A stretch of 64,000 nucleotides of DNA from Flavobacterium lutivivi. GTDB lineage: Bacteria > Bacteroidota > Bacteroidia > Flavobacteriales > Flavobacteriaceae. Position 1 is the stretch's first letter. Each line of letters starts with the position of its first letter. The stretch is from the NCBI RefSeq assembly GCF_014642275.1, contig NZ_BMIM01000002.1, positions 1 through 64,000 on the forward strand, in the 5' to 3' direction. The position numbers and the translations under genes were made by a program. The notes below the pieces were generated by a model. The model was not told where the DNA came from. It saw only the letters and a program-made list of their open reading frames with translations, and did no database searches. This document shows positions 35,592-43,137 of the stretch, in pieces.

Positions 35592-36362
35592 TTAATCTCT
35601 ACTCGATAATTTTGATAACAATCGGAGAAATTCAATATAAAGCCATACTAACGTAATCATTAATCCCATAGCTCCATACCATTCCATATACTTTGGATAA
35701 CGTTCTTGAACGCCTTTTTCAATTTGATCAAAATCAAGAAATAAATTTAAAGCTGCAATTACAATTACAAATGCACTTATTCCTATGCTTATCCATGAAT
35801 TTCCATAATGAACAGGCTGAAAACTTGTAAACATAGATAACAACCAAGTTATCAAATAATAAGTAGCTATTGCTAGTGTTGCAGCAACAACTACCGAGCG
35901 GAATTTTTCTGTTACTTTTACTATTTCGTACTTATACAGACCAAAACATACCAAAAATGTAACAAAAGTACAGCTAACAGCTTGTATCACAATTCCAGGA
36001 TACATGGCTTCAAAAATAGCCGAAATTCCTCCAATAAATAATCCTTCAAACAATGCATAACCTGGCGCAAGATAGGATGAATATTGAGGTTTAAAAACCG
36101 AAATAAGTACTAATATGAAAGCTACAATTGCTCCTCCAATAGTAAAAACCATGGGATTATAGCCAGCATAAGTCATCCACCAAGTAACAGATGCCGAAGC
36201 TACTAAAAGCAATAGCATTATAAAACTCTTATTAATAGTTCCAGACACAGTCATTGTTTGACCATAATCAATCACATTACCTTGATTTTGGATTACTTCA
36301 GCATCAACAGATTCTGCTTCTGCAAAGGTTTTGTTTTTAAAAAAAGGATTTCTAGATTCCAT
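35592..36362 (-). CDS. Bax inhibitor-1/YccA family membrane protein
   Basis: 256 residues: a cytoplasmic N-terminal 45 residues, then seven hydrophobic segments, ending DFDQIEKGVQERYPKYMEWYGAMGLMITLVWLYIEFLRLL, which is typical of the YccA/BaxI_1 branch. Family members are membrane proteins implicated in Ca2+ leak or protease control; no specific role is shown here. The promoter is close (36382-36389). The gene is downstream of pyk on the same strand but separated by 35 bases containing its own -7 box. Confidence 0.9.
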   Translation of the reverse strand: MESRNPFFKNKTFAEAESVDAEVIQNQGNVIDYGQTMTVSGTINKSFIMLLLLVASASVTWWMTYAGYNPMVFTIGGAIVAFILVLISVFKPQYSSYLAPGYALFEGLFIGGISAIFEAMYPGIVIQAVSCTFVTFLVCFGLYKYEIVKVTEKFRSVVVAATLAIATYYLITWLLSMFTSFQPVHYGNSWISIGISAFVIVIAALNLFLDFDQIEKGVQERYPKYMEWYGAMGLMITLVWLYIEFLRLLSKLSSRD

Positions 36363-36381
36363 AGTTTCAAATTTATTTTCT

Positions 36382-36389
36382 CAAATATA
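36382..36389 (-). promoter_or_regulatory. -7 promoter box for the Bax-inhibitor gene
   Basis: The minus strand reads TATATTTG, a perfect TAnnTTTG, 19 bases upstream of the start codon. Confidence 0.5.
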
Positions 36390-36397
36390 ATAATATT

Positions 36398-37828
36398 TTA
36401 TTCAATTTCAGAAATTCTTAAGGTGTTCACCATACCTTTATCAACAACTGGCATTGCCGCAAGGTTTACCAACATATCTCCTTTTTTTACATACCCTTTT
36501 TCCTTTGCTATCTGATTAATGTCTTCTACAGTATCATCTGTGCTTACAAACTTGTCATAATAAAAAGCGTTTACACCCCAAAGTAAACTTAACTGCGTTA
36601 GAATTCTTTTATTGGAAGTATAAACCAAAACATGTGCCTGAGGTCGCCAAGCAGAAATTTGAAAAGCAGTATATCCACTATTTGTCAATGTTGAAATAGC
36701 TTTAGCTTTTATTTCATTAGCCATCAAAGCCGCGTGATAACAAATTGACTTTGTGATAAATCGTTTTGTTCTAACATGTGGAGGATTTTGTGGCACTTGA
36801 ATAAGCGGAGAGTCTTCGACAGCTTCAATAATCTGTGTCATCTTTTCAATTACTTGAACAGGATAATTTCCAACAGAAGTTTCTCCTGAAAGCATCACTG
36901 CATCTGCACCATCCATAACAGAATTAGCTACGTCATTAACCTCAGCACGAGTTGGGGTTAGACTAGTAATCATTGTTTCCATCATTTGTGTTGCCACAAT
37001 TACAGGAATTCTAGCTGTTTTTGCTCTATGAATGAGTTTTTTTTGAATTAATGGTACTTCATGAGCTGGAATTTCCACACCAAGATCGCCACGAGCAACC
37101 ATCAATCCGTCACAAAAAGCAACTATTTTATCTATATTTTCTACTGCTTCAGGTTTTTCAATTTTGGCAACAATTGGAATTTTATGAGTTGAATTTTTCG
37201 CAATCAAATCTTGAAGTTCTTCTAAATCTTTTGGTGTTCTAACGAATGAAAGCGCTATCCAATCTACATGATTTTCTATTGCAAAAAGAGCATCTTTGAT
37301 GTCTTTTTTTGTTAAAGCAGGAAGAGAAACTTTTGTGTTTGGTAAATTAACTCCCTTTTTAGATTTTAATGGTCCACCTTGAACAACGACTGCTTCTACT
37401 TCTGTTTTTTTATCAGTTTTTGTAACTTCAAAGATTAGTTTCCCGTCGTCTAATAATATTCTTTCGCCAGGATTTACATCATTTGGAAACTCTTTGTAGT
37501 TCATGTAAACTCTTTGTGCTGTCCCAAGGATATCTTCTGCGGTTGTAAAAGTTATAACATCACCTTTGTTCACAACAACATCTTCTTTCATAACGCCTAC
37601 ACGAAGTTTTGGACCTTGCAAATCGGCAAGAATAGCGGTGTTGTAGCCAAACTCGTCGTTCAGTTCTCTAATAATATCTATCCTTTCTTTTACATCGCTG
37701 TAATCTGCATGCGAGAAATTAATTCTGAATACATTTACTCCAGCAAGTATCATTTCGTTTATCACTTCTTTGGAACTGCATGCAGGACCTAGTGTTGCAA
37801 CAATTTTGGTTTTTTTATTTGTTGGCAT
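36398..37828 (-). CDS. pyk: Pyruvate kinase
   Basis: Last step of glycolysis, phosphoenolpyruvate plus ADP to pyruvate plus ATP. 476 residues with TKIVATLGPACSS at the N-terminus, the substrate site VAKIEKPEAVENIDKI (signature Lys-Ile-Glu) and MVARGDLGVEIPAHEV. Magnesium/potassium-binding residues and the A-B-A-C domain order are as expected. It begins 6 bases after the IPExxxVDY gene and is the last or next-to-last gene of the leftward block. Confidence 0.97.
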   Translation of the reverse strand: MPTNKKTKIVATLGPACSSKEVINEMILAGVNVFRINFSHADYSDVKERIDIIRELNDEFGYNTAILADLQGPKLRVGVMKEDVVVNKGDVITFTTAEDILGTAQRVYMNYKEFPNDVNPGERILLDDGKLIFEVTKTDKKTEVEAVVVQGGPLKSKKGVNLPNTKVSLPALTKKDIKDALFAIENHVDWIALSFVRTPKDLEELQDLIAKNSTHKIPIVAKIEKPEAVENIDKIVAFCDGLMVARGDLGVEIPAHEVPLIQKKLIHRAKTARIPVIVATQMMETMITSLTPTRAEVNDVANSVMDGADAVMLSGETSVGNYPVQVIEKMTQIIEAVEDSPLIQVPQNPPHVRTKRFITKSICYHAALMANEIKAKAISTLTNSGYTAFQISAWRPQAHVLVYTSNKRILTQLSLLWGVNAFYYDKFVSTDDTVEDINQIAKEKGYVKKGDMLVNLAAMPVVDKGMVNTLRISEIE

Positions 37829-37834
37829 ATTTTT

Positions 37835-38323
37835 CTAAAAAATTAGATTGTTTTTTGATTTTATTGTATAAAAATCCACTTCGTATGCTGTGGAAACTTT
37901 GTTGATAGACTGCATTTGAGCCACTATGTTTGGAATTGATATTACATTTTCAGGAATTGTAACTTTCAACATATAATCGGCTTTTTTGAATTCAGGAATA
38001 AGATAAACTCTACTTTGTACTGTTTTCTTTTCTATCGAAAAAAGGTCATAGGCAGTAGTGGTAAGATTTTCATGAATTTCTGCTTTGTTTTGAATTAAAT
38101 CCCAATTAGCAAAATGCTCTTCATCCTCATAATTAAAAAGTGTAAAACCTGAACTTCCATGAGTGGTTACAATTTTTAAATCATGATTGGCTTTACAGAG
38201 TTGTATACTCAATTCTTTGTTTAGATGATAGGCCAATCGATAATCTTCTAGAGTTGTATGAATTGCAAAAAGATAGACATTGTCATCTTCTAACTCATCA
38301 ATATTAAGTTTTTTAACGATCAT
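37835..38323 (-). CDS. IPExxxVDY family protein
   Basis: About 162 residues; a Bacteroidota family named for a short motif, here reading IPEFKKADY (V replaced by A), followed by MLKVTIPENVISIPNIVAQM. Function is unknown. The frame extends to 38356, but MIVKKLNIDELEDDN (start 38323) is the likely beginning. It lies 6 bases upstream of pyk and downstream of rnc, an arrangement I recall as common in flavobacteria, which suggests a conserved but uncharacterised link. Confidence 0.8.
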   Translation of the reverse strand: MIVKKLNIDELEDDNVYLFAIHTTLEDYRLAYHLNKELSIQLCKANHDLKIVTTHGSSGFTLFNYEDEEHFANWDLIQNKAEIHENLTTTAYDLFSIEKKTVQSRVYLIPEFKKADYMLKVTIPENVISIPNIVAQMQSINKVSTAYEVDFYTIKSKNNLIF

Positions 38324-38433
38324 TAATCCTAATAAAACAAGTTGTAAATATAACACATATCCATTACATTCTATGCAACAAATAGTTATGTTAACGTAAT
38401 TTTATAAACGAAATCGTTATAGTTTTTGAGAAT

Positions 38434-39180
38434 TTAGGATTTTTTTGCATTCATTTTTTCTTTTAATGCAAAATAGGCTCGTTGTGACGCCTTTTCTTCA
38501 GCTTTCTTTTTTGAGGTTGCTCTTGCTTTAGAGATAATCTTTTTGTCTATATATAGCTTAACGCCAAAATATTTTTGACCATCATTTCCATTATCATCAA
38601 AGATTTCAAAATAAAATGATTTCTTTTCTTTTTGGCACCATTCTATCAAAAGGCTTTTGTAGCTAATTACTTTTCCTTCAAGTTTAGCAATATCAACATA
38701 AGGAATTATCACTTTCTTTTGAATGAATTTTTCGCAAAAATCATATCCTCTATCCAGAAAAATAGCTCCTACTAATGCTTCAAAAATATTTCCATGTATG
38801 TTTTCGCCAAAATGCTGTACTGGTACTTTGCTTTCAACAAAATCAATTAAATTCAAATCTCTTCCTAGTTCGTTAAGATGTTCTCTACTAACAATTTTTG
38901 AGCGCATTTTTGTTAAATATCCTTCATCGCCTGTAGGAACTTGATTGTACAAATGAGCAGCTATTACTGAACCTAACATGGCATCACCAAGAAATTCTAA
39001 ACGCTCATAATTCATTGGATTTCCTTGATTATCAACTCTATTTGATGATCTATGAGTAAATGCCTTTTGATAGAATAAAATATTTGTTGGCTTAAAACCT
39101 AATATTTGTTCCATTTTGGCAAAAAAAATCCCGTCCTCATTTGAACGGGAATTTTTAAATATTTTTTTAATAAATTTCAT
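38434..39180 (-). CDS. rnc: Ribonuclease III
   Basis: Cuts double-stranded RNA in rRNA maturation and sRNA-dependent decay. The 248 residues include the catalytic signature NYERLEFLGDAMLGSVIA (about 58-75), the second acidic cluster GNIFEALVGAIFLDRGYD, and a C-terminal double-stranded-RNA-binding domain (ISYKSLLIEWCQKEKKS to SKKKAEEKASQRAYFAL). Six bases after fabF on the same strand, so co-transcribed with the fatty-acid genes, as in many bacteria. Confidence 0.96.
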   Translation of the reverse strand: MKFIKKIFKNSRSNEDGIFFAKMEQILGFKPTNILFYQKAFTHRSSNRVDNQGNPMNYERLEFLGDAMLGSVIAAHLYNQVPTGDEGYLTKMRSKIVSREHLNELGRDLNLIDFVESKVPVQHFGENIHGNIFEALVGAIFLDRGYDFCEKFIQKKVIIPYVDIAKLEGKVISYKSLLIEWCQKEKKSFYFEIFDDNGNDGQKYFGVKLYIDKKIISKARATSKKKAEEKASQRAYFALKEKMNAKKS

Positions 39181-39186
39181 TTATTA

Positions 39187-40440
39187 TTAACCTTCATATT
39201 TTTTGAAAAGCACACAAGCATTGTGACCTCCAAATCCAAAAGTATTACTCATAGCCACTTTTACATCTCTTTTTTGTGCTTTGTTCAATGTTAAATTCAA
39301 CGTTGGATCTATATTTTCATCAACAACACTATGGTTTATTGTTGGTGGTACAATTCCATTTTGAATTGCAAGAATAGAAGCAATAGCTTCAATAGCTCCA
39401 GCAGCTCCAAGCAAATGACCCGTCATTGACTTGGTAGAATTAATATTAATGTTTTTGGCATGATTACCAAAAACTGCACTGATTGCTTTTAACTCAGCAA
39501 CGTCTCCAAGCGGTGTTGAAGTTCCGTGTGTATTGATGTGGTCAACATCTTCAGGTTGCATTCCAGCATCTCTAAGTGTGTTTTCCATAACAGCAATTAC
39601 ACCAATTCCTTCTGGATGTGGAGCGGTTAAATGGTAAGCATCGCTCGATAAACCTCCACCACCAACTTCACAATATATTTTTGCTCCACGAGCTTTCGCA
39701 TGTTCAAGTTCTTCCAAAACTAATGCTCCAGCACCTTCGCCCAAAACAAATCCGTCACGTGTTGCATCAAAAGGTCTTGAGGCAGTTTCTGGACTTTCAT
39801 TTCTTGTGGATAATGCTTGCATTGAATTAAATCCACCCATTCCGGCAATGGTAACTGCAGCTTCAGAACCACCAGAGATTATAACATCACACATACCCAG
39901 ACGGATGTAGTTTAATGCGTCAATAAGCGCATTTGCAGATGATGCACAAGCCGAAACAGTTGTATAGTTTGGTCCTCTGAATCCATTTCTCATCGAAATG
40001 TGAGCTGGTGCAATATCAGCAATCATTTTGGGGATAAAGAAAGGATTAAATCTAGGCGTTCCATCACCTTGAGCATAACTAATAACTTCTTCTTGAAAGG
40101 TTTCTAAACCTCCAATTCCAGCGCCCCAAATTACACCTACTCGATTTTTATTAACGTTTTCTTCTGTAATACCAGCATCTTTTATAGCTTGTTCACTAGC
40201 TACTATTGCATACTGAGCGAATTTATCCATTCTTCTTGCTTCTTTACGATCTATATAATCTTCAACGTTGAAGTTTTTTACTTCGCAAGCAAATTTTGTT
40301 TTGTGTTTTTCAGTATCGTAATAAGTTATTGGTGCAGCGCCACTTTTACCATTTACAAGTCCATCCCAATACTCTTGAATACTATTCCCGATGGGAGTCA
40401 ACGCTCCAAGTCCAGTAACTACAACTCTCTTTAACGCCAT
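39187..40440 (-). CDS. fabF: 3-oxoacyl-ACP synthase II
   Basis: Condenses malonyl-ACP with acyl-ACP in fatty-acid elongation. 417 residues with the catalytic triad in context: Cys in VSACASSANALIDA, His in NTHGTSTPLGD and His in TKSMTGHLLGAAGA. The C-terminal NTFGFGGHNACVLF Gly-rich loop is present. It follows acpP (174-base gap that includes a terminator-like hairpin) and precedes rnc by 6 bases. Confidence 0.97.
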   Translation of the reverse strand: MALKRVVVTGLGALTPIGNSIQEYWDGLVNGKSGAAPITYYDTEKHKTKFACEVKNFNVEDYIDRKEARRMDKFAQYAIVASEQAIKDAGITEENVNKNRVGVIWGAGIGGLETFQEEVISYAQGDGTPRFNPFFIPKMIADIAPAHISMRNGFRGPNYTTVSACASSANALIDALNYIRLGMCDVIISGGSEAAVTIAGMGGFNSMQALSTRNESPETASRPFDATRDGFVLGEGAGALVLEELEHAKARGAKIYCEVGGGGLSSDAYHLTAPHPEGIGVIAVMENTLRDAGMQPEDVDHINTHGTSTPLGDVAELKAISAVFGNHAKNININSTKSMTGHLLGAAGAIEAIASILAIQNGIVPPTINHSVVDENIDPTLNLTLNKAQKRDVKVAMSNTFGFGGHNACVLFKKYEG

Positions 40441-40576
40441 AAATAGTTTTTTTAGAAATAACTTTAAACAATGATACCCAAGCTACCATCAAAAAAAAGA
40501 TTAAGACTTGGGTATTCAATATATTTTGTTAGATTATATTTAATCTAATTATCTTTTTTTGTAAAAATAATAAAAA

Positions 40577-40601
40577 CCCGTAAAAGTTAAACTCTCACGG
40601 G
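40577..40601 (-). terminator. Terminator or attenuator between acpP and fabF
   Basis: On the minus strand CCCGTGAGAGTT pairs with AACTTTTACGGG (two G-T pairs, almost no loop), followed by TTTTTATTATTTTT. It lies 14 bases after the acpP stop and 137 before the fabF start. It would let acpP be made in excess, with partial read-through into fabF-rnc. Confidence 0.6.
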
Positions 40602-40614
40602 CTAATTTTCATTA

Positions 40615-40851
40615 TTATTTTTTTGCTTCTTCGATGTAAGAAATAGCTTGACCTACAGTAGCAATGTTTTCTGCTTGATCATCAGGAATTTGAATATCAA
40701 ATTCTTTTTCGAATTCCATAATTAGCTCAACAGTGTCTAATGAATCTGCTCCTAAATCGTTTGTAAAGCTTGCTTCTGTTACAACTTCGTTTTCGTCAAC
40801 GCCTAATTTGTCTACGATAATCGCTTTAACTCTTGATGCAATGTCTGACAT
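40615..40851 (-). CDS. acpP: Acyl carrier protein
   Basis: 78-residue acidic helical carrier of fatty-acyl chains. The phosphopantetheine Ser lies in the canonical [15 protein letters not shown] (Ser near residue 38). Typical start [18 protein letters not shown] and end [15 protein letters not shown]. First gene of the leftward fatty-acid block, with a good promoter (40882-40910). Confidence 0.98.
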   Translation of the reverse strand: MSDIASRVKAIIVDKLGVDENEVVTEASFTNDLGADSLDTVELIMEFEKEFDIQIPDDQAENIATVGQAISYIEEAKK

Positions 40852-40881
40852 AATTTCTAATTTTTAATTTTAATTTGTTGG

Positions 40882-40910
40882 CAAAAATAAAAAACTTTAT
40901 TTTATAACAA
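40882..40910 (-). promoter_or_regulatory. Promoter of acpP (-33 TTG, -7 TATTTTTG)
   Basis: On the minus strand TTG (40908-40910), an 18-base spacer, then TATTTTTG (40882-40889). The start codon is 30 bases downstream. Good fit to the Bacteroidota housekeeping promoter. Confidence 0.6.
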
Positions 40911-41028
40911 CATTTTTGTTAGTAAATGTGACTACGAAAATAAAAAATTAATTTTTAAATTCACACATCTTTTTCATTCTAATTACAGTATTTATTCTTT
41001 TTTTTGTATCAAAATTTCAATAGAACAA

Positions 41029-41589
41029 ATGAAAAAAATAGTTCTTTTTGCTTCTGGAAACGGTTCCAATGTAGAGAATATCATACAATTTTTTAAAAAT
41101 AATAAGAGTGTTTCTATAGTCGGAATATTTTGTAACAATCCACATGCCAAAGTGCTAGAAAGAGCTGAAAATCATAAAATTGAAGCTACTATTTTTAATA
41201 AAACCGAGCTCAATGACACGTTAGTTTTGGAAAAACTGAATCAACTGCAACCCGATTTGATTGTTCTAGCTGGCTTTCTACTAAAATTTCCTAGCCACAT
41301 TATAGCTTCTTTCCCAAAAAAAATAATCAATATTCATCCTGCTTTATTGCCAAAATATGGTGGCAAAGGAATGTATGGCATGAATGTGCATCAAGCTGTT
41401 ATTGATAATCATGAAAAAGAAACTGGCATAACAATTCACTATGTAAACGAAAATTATGATGAGGGTGAATTTATTTCCCAGCAAGCTACAAATATTGAAA
41501 ATTGCAAATCCGCAGAAGAAATAGCCTCCAAAGTCCACGAGCTAGAACATGAATTTTTTCCAAAAATCATTGAGAAAATCATAACCTAA
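41029..41589 (+). CDS. purN: Phosphoribosylglycinamide formyltransferase
   Basis: Transfers a formyl group from 10-formyl-THF to GAR in purine synthesis. 186 residues with ribosyl-phosphate loop ASGNGSNVENI, catalytic NIHPALLPKYGG (Asn, His) and the Asp-bearing ENYDEGEFISQQ loop. Slightly shorter than E. coli PurN (212) but all active-site pieces are present. rnhA follows after 11 bases; purF is 1.5 kb downstream on the same strand. Confidence 0.94.
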   Translation: MKKIVLFASGNGSNVENIIQFFKNNKSVSIVGIFCNNPHAKVLERAENHKIEATIFNKTELNDTLVLEKLNQLQPDLIVLAGFLLKFPSHIIASFPKKIINIHPALLPKYGGKGMYGMNVHQAVIDNHEKETGITIHYVNENYDEGEFISQQATNIENCKSAEEIASKVHELEHEFFPKIIEKIIT

Positions 41590-41600
41590 AACTTCTTCCA

Positions 41601-42083
41601 TTGAAAAAACATGAAGTACATATTTATACTGATGGCGCAGCCAAAGGAAATCCTGGAAACGGCGGTTATGGCGTGGTGATGGAATTGGTAGGCACAAACT
41701 ACAAAAAAGAATTTTACGAAGGATTTCGATTGACTACCAATAATCGAATGGAATTGCTTGCCGTAATTGTTGGTTTAGAAAAACTAAACAAACCTAACAT
41801 GAGTGTTTTAGTAATTTCTGACAGTAAATATGTTGTAGATGCTGTGGAGAAAAAATGGGTTTTTGGATGGGAGAAAACCGGTTTCAAAGGCAAGAAAAAC
41901 CCCGATTTGTGGTTGCGCTTTTTAAAAATTTACCGTCAGCATCAGGTGGATTTCAAATGGATCAAAGGACATAATAATCATCCGCAAAACGAACGCTGCG
42001 ATGAATTAGCAGTCTACGCTTCTGGATTACCAAATTTATCGATTGATGCATTTTATGAAAATGAAGACGGTAAACTTCTTTAA
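41601..42083 (+). CDS. rnhA: Ribonuclease HI with TTG start
   Basis: Degrades RNA in RNA-DNA hybrids. 160 residues with the acidic catalytic set: Asp in VHIYTDGAAKGNPG (residue 10), Glu in NNRMELLAV, Asp in ISDSKYVVDA and Asp in ERCDELAVYA. The frame begins with TTG at 41601 (KKHEVHIYTDG follows at once). The nearby ATG at 41611 is out of frame and the next in-frame ATG would remove the first catalytic Asp, so TTG is the only sensible start. Eleven bases after purN. Confidence 0.94.
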   Translation: MKKHEVHIYTDGAAKGNPGNGGYGVVMELVGTNYKKEFYEGFRLTTNNRMELLAVIVGLEKLNKPNMSVLVISDSKYVVDAVEKKWVFGWEKTGFKGKKNPDLWLRFLKIYRQHQVDFKWIKGHNNHPQNERCDELAVYASGLPNLSIDAFYENEDGKLL

Positions 42084-42097
42084 ACTAACTTTAGGCT

Positions 42098-42127
42098 TTG
42101 CAACTTTACGACTTATGTGTATCTTTG
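42098..42127 (+). promoter_or_regulatory. Promoter of the PfkB kinase gene (-33 TTG, -7 TATCTTTG)
   Basis: TTG at 42098-42100, a 19-base spacer, TATCTTTG at 42120-42127, then the ATG 25 bases later. Very good match to the Bacteroidota consensus. Confidence 0.65.
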
Positions 42128-42151
42128 CGCCTTTAATTTGAAATTCAACTG

Positions 42152-43078
42152 ATGAACAAACTTTTAATAGTAGGAACGGTCGCTTTTGATGCTATCGAAA
42201 CACCTTTTGGGAAAACAGATAAAATACTAGGTGGAGCAGGAACTTTTATCGGACTTTCAGCTTCGCACTTTAATTTAAAATCAGCTATCGTTTCAGTAGT
42301 TGGTGATGATTTTCCACAAGAATATATTGATTTATTAACCGCAAGAAACATTGATGTTTCAGGTTTGGAAGTTGTAAAAGGCGGAAAAACTTTCTTTTGG
42401 AGTGGTCGTTACCACAACGACATGAACTCAAGAGATACTCTTGCAACAGAACTTAATGTTTTGGCCGATTTCAATCCAATTGTTCCAGAAAATTTCAAAG
42501 ATGCCGATGTAGTGATGTTAGGAAACTTACATCCATTGGTACAAACTGGCGTATTAAATCAATTGACGGCAAAGCCAAAGTTAGTTGTTCTTGACACGAT
42601 GAATTTCTGGATGGATTGTGCTTTGCCCGAATTACTTGACGTTATTAAAAGAGTAGATGTAATTACCATTAATGATGAAGAAGCTCGTCAACTTTCTGGT
42701 GAATATTCATTGGTAAAAGCCGCTGCAAAAATCCACACAATGGGTCCAAAATATGTGGTGATTAAAAAAGGAGAACATGGCGCATTATTGTTTTATAACG
42801 AACATATTTTCTTTGCTCCTGCATTGCCTTTAGCAGATGTTTTTGATCCAACTGGTGCTGGCGATACCTTCGCAGGAGGATTTGCAGGTTTTGTAACGCA
42901 ACAAGGGGATGTTTCTTTTGACACGTTGAAAACTGCAATCATTCAAGGTTCAAACTTAGCTTCTTTTTGTGTAGAAAAATTTGGAACCGAACGCATGGTT
43001 GAACTCAAAGAAAGCGAAGTGAAAAATCGCTTGAAACAATTCAAAGCTTTAACACAATTTGAAATAGATTTACAATAA
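42152..43078 (+). CDS. PfkB-family sugar or nucleoside kinase
   Basis: 308 residues of the ribokinase fold. N-terminal Gly-rich pair (KILGGAGTFIGLSASHF) and C-terminal signature DPTGAGDTFAGGFAGF with the catalytic Asp are present. The substrate is not readable from sequence; ribose, fructose-phosphate or a nucleoside are all possible. Lying directly before purF, after purN, a nucleoside or ribose role is tempting but inferred. It has its own promoter and terminator. Confidence 0.88.
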   Translation: MNKLLIVGTVAFDAIETPFGKTDKILGGAGTFIGLSASHFNLKSAIVSVVGDDFPQEYIDLLTARNIDVSGLEVVKGGKTFFWSGRYHNDMNSRDTLATELNVLADFNPIVPENFKDADVVMLGNLHPLVQTGVLNQLTAKPKLVVLDTMNFWMDCALPELLDVIKRVDVITINDEEARQLSGEYSLVKAAAKIHTMGPKYVVIKKGEHGALLFYNEHIFFAPALPLADVFDPTGAGDTFAGGFAGFVTQQGDVSFDTLKTAIIQGSNLASFCVEKFGTERMVELKESEVKNRLKQFKALTQFEIDLQ

Positions 43079-43082
43079 CTTT

Positions 43083-43110
43083 ATGCCTCGAAATTTCGGG
43101 GCATTTTTGT
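43083..43110 (+). terminator. Terminator after the PfkB kinase gene
   Basis: ATGCCTCGAAA pairs with TTTCGGGGCAT (43083-43104, one T-G pair) and is followed by TTTTTG, 5 bases after the stop codon. Confidence 0.8.
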
Positions 43111-43137
43111 TTTAAAATACACACAACTTACAACAAC

